From the NCBI GenBank assembly GCA_963210315.1, contig OY723270.1, positions 1,364,001 through 1,428,000 on the forward strand: DNA of 64,000 nt, written 5' to 3'. Position numbers and translations under genes: made by a program. The stretch is from Rhynchopus euleeides (Eukaryota > Euglenozoa > Diplonemea > Diplonemida > Diplonemidae). The notes under the pieces are model-generated. The model was not told the origin of the DNA. It worked only from the letters and a program-made list of their open reading frames with translations, and searched no databases. This document shows positions 33,735-43,800 of this stretch, piece after piece (position 1 is the first letter of the stretch; each line of letters opens with the position of its first letter).

Positions 33735-36060
33735 CCCCCCAGCAAATTAGTGTACTTGGTTGATTCCCCCCGATTCCCCCCAGTACACTGTCGTACTTGG
33801 ACGATTCCCCCCGATTCCCCCCAGTACATTGTCATACTTGGACGATTCCCCCCGATTTCCCCCAGTACATTGTCGTACTTGGACGATTCCCCCCGATTCC
33901 CCCCAGTACAGTGTCGTACTTGGACGATTCCCCCCGATTTCCCCCAGTACATTGTCATACTTGGACGATTCCCCCCGATTCCCCCCAGTACATTGTCGTA
34001 CTTGGACGATTCCCCCCGATTTCCCCCAGTACATTGTCGTACTTGGACGATTCCCCCCGATTTCCCCCAGTACATTGTCGTACTTGGACGATTCCCCCCG
34101 ATTCCCCCCAGTACATTGTCGTACTTGGACGATTCCCCCCGATTCCCCCCAGTACATTGTCGTACTTGGACGATTCCCCCCGATTCCCCCCAGTACATTG
34201 TCGTACTTGGACGATTCCCCCCGATTTCCCCCAGTACATTGTCATACTTGGACGATTCCCCCCGATTCCCCCCAGTACATTGTCGTACTTGGACGATTCC
34301 CCCCGATTTCCCCCAGTACATTGTCGTACTTGGACGATTCCCCCCGATTCCCCCCAGTACATTGTCGTACTTGGACGATTCCCCCCGATTCCCCCCAGTA
34401 CATTGTCGTACTTGGACGATTCCCCCCGATTTCCCCCAGTACATTGTCATACTTGGACGATTCCCCCCGATTCCCCCCAGTACATTGTCGTACTTGGACG
34501 ATTCCCCCCGATTTCCCCCAGTACATTGTCATACTTGGACGATTCCCCCCGATTCCCCCCAGTACATTGTCATACTTGGACGATTCCCCCCGATTCCCCC
34601 CAGTACATTGTCATACTTGGACGATTCCCCCCGATTTCCCCCAGTACATTGTCGTACTTGGACGATTCCCCCCGATTCCCCCCAGTACATTGTCATACTT
34701 GGACGATTCCCCCCGATTCCCCCCAGTACATTGTCATACTTGGACGATTCCCCCCGATTCCCCCCAGTACATTGTCGTACTTGGACGATTCCCCCCGATT
34801 TCCCCCAGTACATTGTCATACTTGGACGATTCCCCCCGATTCCCCCCAGTACATTGTCGTACTTGGACGATTCCCCCCGATTTCCCCCAGTACATTGTCG
34901 TACTTGGACGATTCCCCCCGATTCCCCCCAGTACATTGTCGTACTTGGACGATTCCCCCCGATTCCCCCCAGTACATTGTCGTACTTGGACGATTCCCCC
35001 CGATTTCCCCCAGTACATTGTCATACTTGGACGATTCCCCCCGATTCCCCCCAGTACATTGTCGTACTTGGACGATTCCCCCCGATTTCCCCCAGTACAT
35101 TGTCATACTTGGACGATTCCCCCCGATTCCCCCCAGTACATTGTCATACTTGGACGATTCCCCCCGATTCCCCCCAGTACATTGTCATACTTGGACGATT
35201 CCCCCCGATTTCCCCCAGTACATTGTCGTACTTGGACGATTCCCCCCGATTCCCCCCAGTACATTGTCATACTTGGACGATTCCCCCCGATTCCCCCCAG
35301 TACATTGTCATACTTGGACGATTCCCCCCGATTCCCCCCAGTACATTGTCGTACTTGGACGATTCCCCCCGATTCCCCCCAGTACATTGTCATACTTGGA
35401 CGATTCCCCCCGATTCCCCCCAGTACATTGTCATACTTGGACGATTCCCCCCGATTCCCCCCAGTACATTGTCATACTTGGACGATTCCCCCCGATTCCC
35501 CCCAGTACATTGTCATACTTGGACGATTCCCCCCGATTCCCCCCAGTACATTGTCGTACTTGGACGATTCCCCCCGATTCCCCCCAGTACATTGTCATAC
35601 TTGGACGATTCCCCCCGATTCCCCCCAGTACATTGTCATACTTGGACGATTCCCCCCGATTCCCCCCAGTACATTGTCATACTTGGACGATTCCCCCCGA
35701 TTCCCCCCAGTACATTGTCATACTTGGACGATTCCCCCCGATTCCCCCCAGTACATTGTCGTACTTGGACGATTCCCCCCGATTCCCCCCAGTACATTGT
35801 CATACTTGGACGATTCCCCCCGATTCCCCCCAGTACATTGTCATACTTGGACGATTCCCCCCGATTCCCCCCAGTACATTGTCATACTTGGACGATTCCC
35901 CCCGATTCCCCCCAGTACATTGTCGTACTTGGACGATTCCCCCCGATTCCCCCCAGTACATTGTCGTACTTGGACGATTCCCCCCGATTCCCCCCAGTAC
36001 ATTGTCATACTTGGACGATTCCCCCCGATTCCCCCCAGTACATAGTCGTACTTAGCGGAT
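33735..36060. repeat. 41-bp tandem array, about 56 units, left arm
   Basis: The unit has two halves, GTACATTGTCGTACTTGGAC and GATTCCCCCC doubled plus A. Two sites vary: GTCGTA or GTCATA, and CGATTCC or CGATTTCC. The TTT variant is frequent up to about 35.2 kb and absent beyond it. Because 41 is not a multiple of 3, all frames stay open and give spurious repeats of about 750-800 codons. The right arm (36976-37470) carries the same unit inverted. Confidence 0.95.
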
Positions 36061-36129
36061 TCCCCCGTGCTGGGGGGAATTGGGGGAAATCCGCCAAGTA
36101 TGACTGTGTACTGGGGGGAATCGGGAGAT

Positions 36130-36708
36130 TTAGTGAATAGTGCGGAGCAAGTATCTTCGCGCGACGCGAGAAGCACAACAAAGCAATAATTTGCCCAGAG
36201 GGCCGGAGAGGGGAGGGGGGACAGCCTGCCTAGTCAAGATCTGCGAGAGGGGCCGCTGCTGGTGCATCAGGGCGATCACCTCGCCCATGCCCCCACCCGC
36301 CGCCGGCTGCTGGGGGGCCACCGAGGAGGAGGCCACCGGGGCCGTGGACTCCCCGCGGAGGCGCGCCACCGACTCCACCTGCCCCAGCCGCCCCGTGCAC
36401 AGCTGCACCGTCGCCAGCAGCCTCACCAGCGCGATCCCCGACCAGTCGCCGACCCCCTGGACGAGCGCGTCCAGGGCCGACGGGAGGATGCGGTCCTGCG
36501 CGATGTTCTTCGTCGCAGCCTCCGCGAGCAAGCTCCTCAGGGTGCCGAGGAGGGCGGGGTACGGCACCTTCTGCCGGACGAGGCCCGCCTGCACCACGTC
36601 GACGTTCACCGCCGCGAGCTGCGCGGTCGGGGGGGACCAGTCGTACGACTGCCCTTTCCCCCCCTCCAGGTGCGCCTCCAGCTCGGCCAGAGTCTTGCAC
36701 TCTGTCAT
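36130..36708 (-). CDS. 192-aa protein of unknown function between inverted 41-bp arrays
   Basis: The start chosen is the ATG at 36708 (MTECKTLAELEAHLEGG); upstream in-frame sequence is Cys-rich and looks like leader. The minus-strand leader has TTTAAAAGG and CACACACAACAATG before the start. The protein is Ala/Leu-rich and mainly helical (AQLAAVNVDVVQAGLVRQ, TLRSLLAEAATKNIAQDR). A Gln/Pro/Gly linker near residue 130 (QQPAAGGGMGEV) leads to a basic C-terminus (RVARRYLLRTIH). I recognise no domain. A second copy at 37471-37830 lost almost all of the frame through a deletion between 13-bp repeats. Since it is the only gene between inverted arrays it may bind the array or serve as an accessory factor; this is speculation. 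GC is clearly higher than in the flanks. Confidence 0.55.
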   Translation of the reverse strand: MTECKTLAELEAHLEGGKGQSYDWSPPTAQLAAVNVDVVQAGLVRQKVPYPALLGTLRSLLAEAATKNIAQDRILPSALDALVQGVGDWSGIALVRLLATVQLCTGRLGQVESVARLRGESTAPVASSSVAPQQPAAGGGMGEVIALMHQQRPLSQILTRQAVPPPLSGPLGKLLLCCASRVARRYLLRTIH

Positions 36709-36975
36709 TGTTGTGTGTGTGTGCGGGTGTTTAAAAGGCGAGAGGGGCCGAGCACCAACGCACACACAACCCGATGTCCTGATGAAGGGTGGTGGTGGTC
36801 GCGCCCCCGTCCAACCGTGCAACGCACGTGGCGGAAACTGCACTATGCAGCAACAGTGATGAGAAACAACACAGCAAAAACAGCAAGCAAACAGCAACAG
36901 AAACCTCGCGCGCGCCGCTCCTCCCTATTCTAAATCTCCCTTACCGTGGCGAAGCCACTCGACTAAAGTCGTTCG

Positions 36976-37470
36976 TAGGGGGAATCGTCCAAGTACGACA
37001 ATGTACTGGGGGGAATCGTCCAAGTACGACAATGTACTGGGGGGAATCGGGGGGAATCGTCCAAGTATGACAATGTACTGGGGGAAATCGGGGGGAATCG
37101 TCCAAGTACGACAATGTACTGGGGGGAATCGGGGGGAATCGTCCAAGTATGACAATGTACTGGGGGAAATCGGGGGGAATCGTCCAAGTATGACAATGTA
37201 CTGGGGGAAATCGGGGGGAATCGTCCAAGTACGACAATGTACTGGGGGGAATCGGGGGGAATCCGCCAAGTACACGAATGTACTGGGGGGAATCGGGGGA
37301 AATCCGCCAAGCCTGACTATGTTCTGGGGGGAATCGGGGGGAATCCGCCAAGCATGACTATGCGCTGGGGGCAATCGGGGGAAATCCGCCAAGTATGACT
37401 ATGTACTGGGGGGAATCGGGGGGAATCCGCCAAGTACACGAATGTGCTGGGGGGAATCGGGGGGAATCGG
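36976..37470. repeat. 41-bp tandem array, about 12 units, inverted arm
   Basis: The same unit as 33735-36060, reverse-complemented (GGGGGGAATCGTCCAAGTAC). The last units carry the divergent phrase CCGCCAAGTA, seen also at 36080-36110. Confidence 0.95.
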
Positions 37471-37865
37471 AGATTTAGTGAATAGTGTGGAGCAAGTATC
37501 TTCGCGCGACGCGAGAAGCACAACAAAGCAATAGTTTGCCCAGAGGGCCGGAGAGGGGAGGGGGGCCAGCCTGACTAGTCAAGATCTGCGAGAGGGGCCG
37601 ATCACCAACGCACACACAACCCGATTTCCTGATGAAGGGTGGTGGTGGTCGCGCCCCCGTCCAACCGTGCAACGCACGTGGCGGAAACTGCACTATGCAG
37701 CAACAGTGATGAGAAACAACACAGCAAACAACAGCAACCAAGCAGCAACAAAAACCTCGCGCGCGCTCCTCCCTATTCCAAGTCTCCCTGACCGTGGCGA
37801 AGCCACTCGACTAAAGGCGTTCGTGGGGGGAATCCACCAAGTACACCAATGTCCCGGGGGGGATT
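37471..37865. mobile_element. Internal-deletion copy of the 36.1-37.0 kb core
   Basis: It is over 95% similar to 36130-36240 joined to 36750-36985. In the full copy GCGAGAGGGGCCG occurs at both edges of the missing segment (about 36242 and 36739); here it occurs once (about 37588). This is the signature of deletion between short direct repeats. A short array remnant follows at 37830. Confidence 0.85.
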
Positions 37866-37946
37866 GACAGGACATCCCCTGCCGGTCGGTTGTCCTGGTA
37901 AGCGTGGGCCATAGCAACCCGGAACCACAGTGCGTCGTGGGACGTT

Positions 37947-38042
37947 GGGGGTCCTCGCGCCGAGTCACTGTGAGTCACGAGTCGTCAGTTTTCAGCCAAA
38001 CATGGCTGACTTCTCACTTTTTATCACTCGGCGAGGGCCCCC
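37947..38042. mobile_element. 96-bp TIR repeat, copy 8 (TSD GTT)
   Basis: Shorter, diverged member of the 109-bp family (GGGGGTCCTCGCGCC left end), flanked by GTT on both sides. Confidence 0.85.
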
Positions 38043-39035
38043 GTTGTGGGCCTCCCTGTTGAGGCGGCGCAGCTTCTCCCGTAGACGACGGATACCATCC
38101 TGCTTCGCGGCCTGCTGTACTCGCGTCGTAGCCGTCCCCCGTGCCTCCTTCCTGCTCCGTGCCTCCGTGAGCGCGGGGTGGGCCTACCACGCCGCTCAGC
38201 TCGCTTCTGACCAGGCGCACCATCGCCTCGGGGATCAGCCCCTCCGACGTTGTCCCTTAATACACTTCGCCTCCCCGTGCAGCGGGAACCGTCTCCTGCA
38301 CCGATGTCCCACATTGGCCTTGGTGTCCGCACCCCCGCCATCGCCTTCACCAGCTTCTCCATGAAGCCGACCGCGAGGGGGGTGAAGGTAGCGCGTCGAT
38401 GACCTCCGGGCCGTCCTCCAGCGCCCCTCTACGGGCGGATTTGGAGGGTGGCCCGGAGTCGGCGGTGTTGGACATCGGTGCGGGTGGATCGGCTCTGTAC
38501 TCCGAGTCGCGGACCCACTCTAGACGAAGAGGGTGTCGCGGCCGTGTGGGGAACCAAAAACCTGGTGAAGGTTAGTGCCGAACGCCATGACAGCCTCGCC
38601 CGCCTGGAACACGTTGCGCCGTGACTGATTGCCTTGACCCACCCACCAAGGGGCCCCTGCACGTGCCTCCGGTACTGCGCCCCTGCTGGCCTCCTGTGTC
38701 CGACCGCCACGAGCTGCACTTGTGGTGTCGGCCAGCCGTACCACTGGCTCTTCGGACCACACACCTGCATGCGTGGGACCAGGGGGTTCCCTCCCCAGGG
38801 ACGTCCGAGTCTCGTCGTTCGCAGTAGCACGTGGGATTTTCTCTGAAATTTGCACCAAATCGCCATGTTGTGAGTCAACCCTTCGATCTGAGCCACACCG
38901 AGATTGTCTTTTTCGAGAATCGGGGTCCAAATACGCTCCCCAGGCTAGGGACCCCCCAACTCCCCACACTCTTTTTTTGGGCGTTTTTCCGCTCATTTTT
39001 TCTCACTTTTTCTCACTCGGTAGCGAGGGCCCCCC
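38043..39035. other. Right part of element Z, no gene recognised
   Basis: GC-rich, with overlapping short frames and no domain. From about 38840 it resembles the right half of 48276-48517 (GGGGTCCAAATAYGCTCCCC), which supports the assignment of this stretch to the GGGGGCCCTCGC family. Confidence 0.5.
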
Positions 39036-39218
39036 AGGACAGTAAAACAGTCAGAAAAAACGCCATAAAAAAATAGAAAGTGACCCCATCGTGATCCGCA
39101 CAGAGCCCAAATAGTCCAAAGAAGGCAGAGAAGCGGAGAAGAAAAAATGGACCTAGCGGGTGGCCCGGTGGGTGGTGATGCCCTCGTCATGCGGGTCTCT
39201 TCTGTTTTGAAGGTGCAC
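39036..39218. repeat. Dispersed repeat M, right part
   Basis: GGACAGTAAAACAGTCAGAA onward matches 63833-64000 almost base for base, up to GTTTTGAAGGTGCA. Confidence 0.85.
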
Positions 39219-39401
39219 ACATGGTGGACTCCAGCCACCCTAGCGAGTGTCTAAGAGGGAGTCTAAGACTGCAGTCTGTACTGGAGACGGGAGTCTATTT
39301 TCCAGCTAATTTACGCTAAGACTCCCGCTAGTTGAGACTCGTGGGAGACACACGGTGTACTCCAGCGGAGGTAGGGTAACCTCCGCTGGAGTTCACCGTG
39401 T
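39219..39401. mobile_element. Short K-family TIR element
   Basis: Left end CACATGGTGGACTCCAGCC, right end CGCTGGAGTTCACCGTG, with internal GACTCCCGCTAG repeats as in element K. The last 50 bp (39352-39401) are themselves a palindrome of two facing termini. Confidence 0.7.
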
Positions 39402-40017
39402 CGTCTGCCTCTGTGCAGCGTCACTCGGTGCCATCGAATACATGGCGACAGCCCACCAACTCGAGACAGATCTGCTTGTCTGGAGGGCTGAGACGAGAAC
39501 ACGAACGACTTTCAAGCAGTCTTGAAGGTCGCCAAGCCTATTGGGGGCAACTAACAGATGAGATTTGTTTGTTGCCTGTCGTCACAGCTAGGTGCCCATC
39601 TCCTCGATAACGGAATGTGTGCAGAGATCTCGTGGACCCTTTGGCCATTCTGTCGTGCACCCACTCCACCCACAACGCACACCTGTCACGAGTGGTCGCT
39701 CCCCCGTCCTCCTCCACCCTGAAGTTTGAACCCTCAAGGACCAGTGATCTCCTGCTGGCCGGGCTGCGATACAGCGAAGCCTTCCTACTTACAAGCGAAT
39801 CCAGACTGTAGGAACAGATGTTCACTACCGTGGCCTCCGGCGGCTGGGGGGCTCCGCCCCCCAGACCCCCCTGCGTAACAAAATTGCACCAGACCGGTTT
39901 ATTTGCCGAGAGTCCAAACTTTCAAAGCGGCTGCTGCGCCTGCCCCACCAAGCAGCCTCAGTACGACAGGACGCGCGCAGGCACCGGGCCCTCTCAGATT
40001 CTGGGAGGGTTTGCGCG
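39402..40017. other. No gene recognised
   Basis: Short frames only. It contains the third copy of the 60-bp GC palindromic repeat. Confidence 0.5.
39812..39872. repeat. Dispersed GC-rich palindromic repeat, copy 3
   Basis: Matches 50-112 and 261-321. Confidence 0.8.
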
Positions 40018-40389
40018 GGTCGCGCGCGCCGAAGGCGCGCGCGAAAAATTTTTAAAACCAGAAAAACCGGAAAACGGCGCCAGAAAAAAAGTCTATCTTA
40101 TACCCTGACACGAGTGTGCTTTAAAAAAAATTCCCAACTGATCAGCGCAAAGTTGTGACCTCGCGTTGCGCACAAGGGGCGACGACAAAGTGAGAGACGC
40201 GCACCACCCCCCACCACCACCCCCGCCCCCGTGCTTCCTCTTGCATATCACATCAGGAAGCAGGCCTGTCGCTAACTTTTCGAAATTGGGGATTTGGTGG
40301 GTTGACGCTCCTGTTTGGGGGGGGGATCAGGGGCAAAAATACTAGGGGGTCAATTTTTCTCGCGCGCGCTTCGCGCGCGCTCGTGCCGC
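40018..40389. mobile_element. Putative ~370-bp TIR element with CGCGCGCG hairpin ends
   Basis: Both edges carry a CGCGCGCG-GAAG-CGCGCGCG type hairpin followed inward by (A)AAAATT (left TCGCGCGCGCCGAAGGCGCG; right mirrored). No duplication was resolved and nothing is encoded. Confidence 0.45.
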
Positions 40390-40822
40390 TACCTTTCCCG
40401 TCGGTGGACCACCACGAGGACCCGGTGTGACACGCTGGAGTCCAGGTGGGCAGGGAACCTTGGGACGGGGGCCTCAAAACCACCCTCTTCAACGACGTCA
40501 CAAACAAACCGCGCACTGGCCGGGGTCGAGATGCGGAAGGCTCAGTGCTGGCGCACAAAGGAGGGCCAGAGCGGGAAGATCTAGCATTCGCAGGGCCCTG
40601 AGGTCGGGGAGTAAAACACATGCCCAGGTTGGGCAAGCCGGCGGCGGATGCACTTCACACGATACGTGCATTGAGCTGGCACTCAACAAGGGATGGAAGG
40701 GAGAGGGGAGTGCGGGGGTATTTTTTTATGATAATCTACAGGCTCTTCCCGAATCCGCCCAGCCATGCGTGGTGTAGTCCACACATCACCGGGGGAAGGG
40801 CACACGTATCGTACAGTGCGGG

Positions 40823-43800
40823 TTACCCCTGCCTTGTCCTTTTTTGCTGCATGAAACTCCGAATGTCCGGCTGCGACCTCTTTCCCGTCAGTGGTGCCTG
40901 TACCGGCGCTGTGGGTGGCGGTGGCGGAGATGGTGCTGGTGCGGGTGCTGCTGGCTCAGCTCCTGCACCCCCATCTGTGGATGCCCGTGTCGCTGATGGA
41001 GATGGAGATGGTGCAGGTGCAGGTGCAGGGGTTGGATGCGCAACTGTAGCTGTCAGTGGCGCTGCTGGCTGATCGGCTGCTGCAACTGCGTCTGTGGATG
41101 TCCCAGGAGATGGTATTGGATCAGGGACCATGTCTTCCTCGGACAGTTCTGATTCAGAGCACTCCTCCGGGGTCGATTCCCGTGAGGATGCTTCCGATGA
41201 CGACTCTGAATCACTTGCATCGAACGCGTCAAAGGTGTCGGGGACTTCATTCCCAGATGCCTCTTCATCGATGCGCCGAAACGCCTCCAGCAGCGAGGTC
41301 TTCACGTTACCGACACTGGGCGACTTCTTCTGGCTCAGGCGGCGGCGACGCATCTTCAACCACAAGGTGGCTGCCCTGTCGAAGAGAGTATCCATCTCTT
41401 TACTCCCGAGTTGGGGTGCGTTGCATCTCATGAAAACCTCCAGGTCGAGGATGCTATTTGACAGCTGCCACCGTCCCTTTTTTTTCACCTGCGAGGCAAC
41501 GGAGAAACATGACTCGCAGGGAACAGAAGATACCACAGACAGAGCTTCGGACTGTACCACACGCACAAGATGAGCGTCCGCACTCCCATTCGCAATCTGC
41601 TTTCTCAGTGCCTCCATGACTTCCTCCTGCACATTCAGAGACGATGAAGAGAGATGCTCGAGGATGCTTTCCTTGACGGCACGCCACTCACGCACGACGC
41701 GGTCGGAGATGTGGCTTCGGAACCCCAGCGAACTGCACGTGAAGCGCACACGAAGATCGCTGACATCTTCGCCGTCACCCCAGTTCCGGAGGAGGAAAAT
41801 ACACGGGCGGTAGTAACTCGCCCGCCATTTCCCGAAGCGCACCGTCAGGTTGTCCAAAGACTTCCTGGCCATCTTCCGGCGAAACCTCCGGGCAAAGGCG
41901 ATCTCCCTCTCCACATCACCCGTCACACGCTCGTCCTGGAAGGTCCCGTTTTCCCGAAGGGACTCTACGGCCTTGCGCTCTTCATCGCCACCGCCGTTGA
42001 GGATGGTGGTGAGTCCCTCCTTCAGGATGGTGATGACAGTGACGACATCTTCGTGTGTCAGGTCGCTCGATTGGAGCGCGGTGGACGCGAGCGAATTTGC
42101 TGTGGTGTAGTCCTTGATCACTGCAAGCCGCAGCACAAATCGAGCTGATACAATGCGGCGTCTTGCTCCGTCCGCCTTGTCGCGATACTTCTTGGCGAAG
42201 TCGGGTGATGATGCAATCTTGCTGTAGGCCCTGACATACGGAGTCCAGTTGCGGTAGCACGCCTGGGTCTGCAGGTAGGAGGACCGTGCCCACCGGATGC
42301 GGTGCTTCTTTTTAAAGGTAAGCAGGCGGCGCCCTCGAACGACGGGTGCTGCAAGAGTCTCAGCTTCTTGGTACATTATACCCCGCGAAGCTTTTCCCCA
42401 TTCTGACGCAGCACGGAAAAACGACTTCCACTGCGGCATCTCCTTCACCGCAGCCTGCGTCAGCTGATGCACGTGTGCAGGGTCATCAGCACCGCTGAAA
42501 GCCTCGTAACTGCACCACTCCTTCAGCTTGGTTCTCATAGAAAGCGCCGCACTACCTTGATCTGTCGCAGCTTCGAGAAGTCCATCGCGAAAGGTGTCGT
42601 GGAGTCCAGCTGCCTGCAGTGCATCAATCAAATCATCAAAGACTGACTGCGCATTGCCACGTTTGGTTTCAAGGAGCTTAAAGAATCTGAAGCGGACGCG
42701 CATATCTTGCGTCATGTACTTGATGTAGAAGGCCGTGAGCTCTCTGGAGTGGTGCATCGAGCCGTCGAAGGCACACCCAAAGAACTCAGATGCGGCCATT
42801 TCTTCGTGCACTGTTGATCTGAGTGATTCGACGAACGCAAGGAGAAGAGAGCTAGCCGTCCAGCGGCTCCTGTGCCCTGGCAGCAGCAGGGGCGTCGGTT
42901 GCTTGTGTTTCTCAGCCTCAAGCAACTTCTCTACAGCCCGCAAAGAGCTTCCGCATAGGATTGCAGAGACTGCGGATACCATGTGATTGCGCACAGCAGT
43001 GATCTGATCGGGAGTATACCGCTTCAAGTCAGGATCTTCTGTCGGTGGGACGTTTGCGATCGACTGTTCCGATTCTGCTTGGAGAGTTGATTCTGCTTCG
43101 AGAGGTGCGTTCTGCGCGGCTGAGAGCTCTCCCTCGACGTAGAGCTTGGCAGCCTTATGCCCGGCAGTCGCGCAGTGACTTGCGAACCTCTTCTTCAGTG
43201 CACTCGGAGGCTGCTCAGAACGTACAGCCTCCCCAGTGGCCCATGTGTCAGCGTTCGCCCCTGACGGGAGTACCAACTTGGTGCGTTTCACGATGTCGGC
43301 CTTGTCCTTCTCCGTCACGTCTCCCCAAGCAGCACAGGTCAAGCATGTCCACGTGTTATTCCCTGACTTCCCCGTCGTCTTCTTGAACCCGTCTGGGGTG
43401 CTGGAAGTTGGGGATATACGCATGGCGTTAAACAGCTTGGTGGTCATGGTTGCCGGGCATGGCCCGTTCAGATTTACGGCTGGACGAGGTGGAGGCTTTG
43501 GAAGGGCGGGGGCTGCGTTCACGATGCTTGGAAGGACTGGCACGGCTTGGTGGTCGCAATCAGAGGAACAGCAGTTGTGCGCGGCCACATTGACAACATT
43601 TGGGTTTTCGACGTTGCCTCGTTTGAGGACCAGCAGGTACGACTTTGCAGAAGCGTCCGGCACTCCTGTCCCGCCTTTGCGGTGCGAGGTACGCACACGC
43701 ATGTCGCCGTCGTTGTAGCTCCGCCACTCCTTGCCGAGCTTCCTGTCCACTGTATAGTGGCCCGACGCCTCTGTTGCCCCCTGGTGCATCACGACGCAAA

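Larger units (their letters stand above)
33446..39035. mobile_element. 5.6-kb element Z with the 109-bp repeat family's ends
   Basis: The left end reads GGGGGCCCTCGCTACC, the right end CGGTAGCGAGGGCCCCC. It splits repeat M: the uninterrupted M at about 63829 reads ACTTTGGGACAGTA straight across the junction. The interior contains the 41-bp arrays, a small gene and its deleted copy, and one 96-bp MITE. It may be a large relative of the MITEs, or a composite that captured another element. No Harbinger transposase is inside. Confidence 0.7.

Noticed and set aside
33750-36140. Three overlapping open frames of about 750-800 codons of a repetitive protein
   Set aside because: They are artefacts of a 41-bp tandem repeat: its length is not a multiple of 3 and no unit contains a stop, so all plus-strand frames stay open and encode the same repeated peptides.
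33446-39035. Element Z as the autonomous helper of the 109-bp repeats
   Set aside because: Its ends match, but it contains no Harbinger or other transposase, only arrays and a 192-aa unknown protein.
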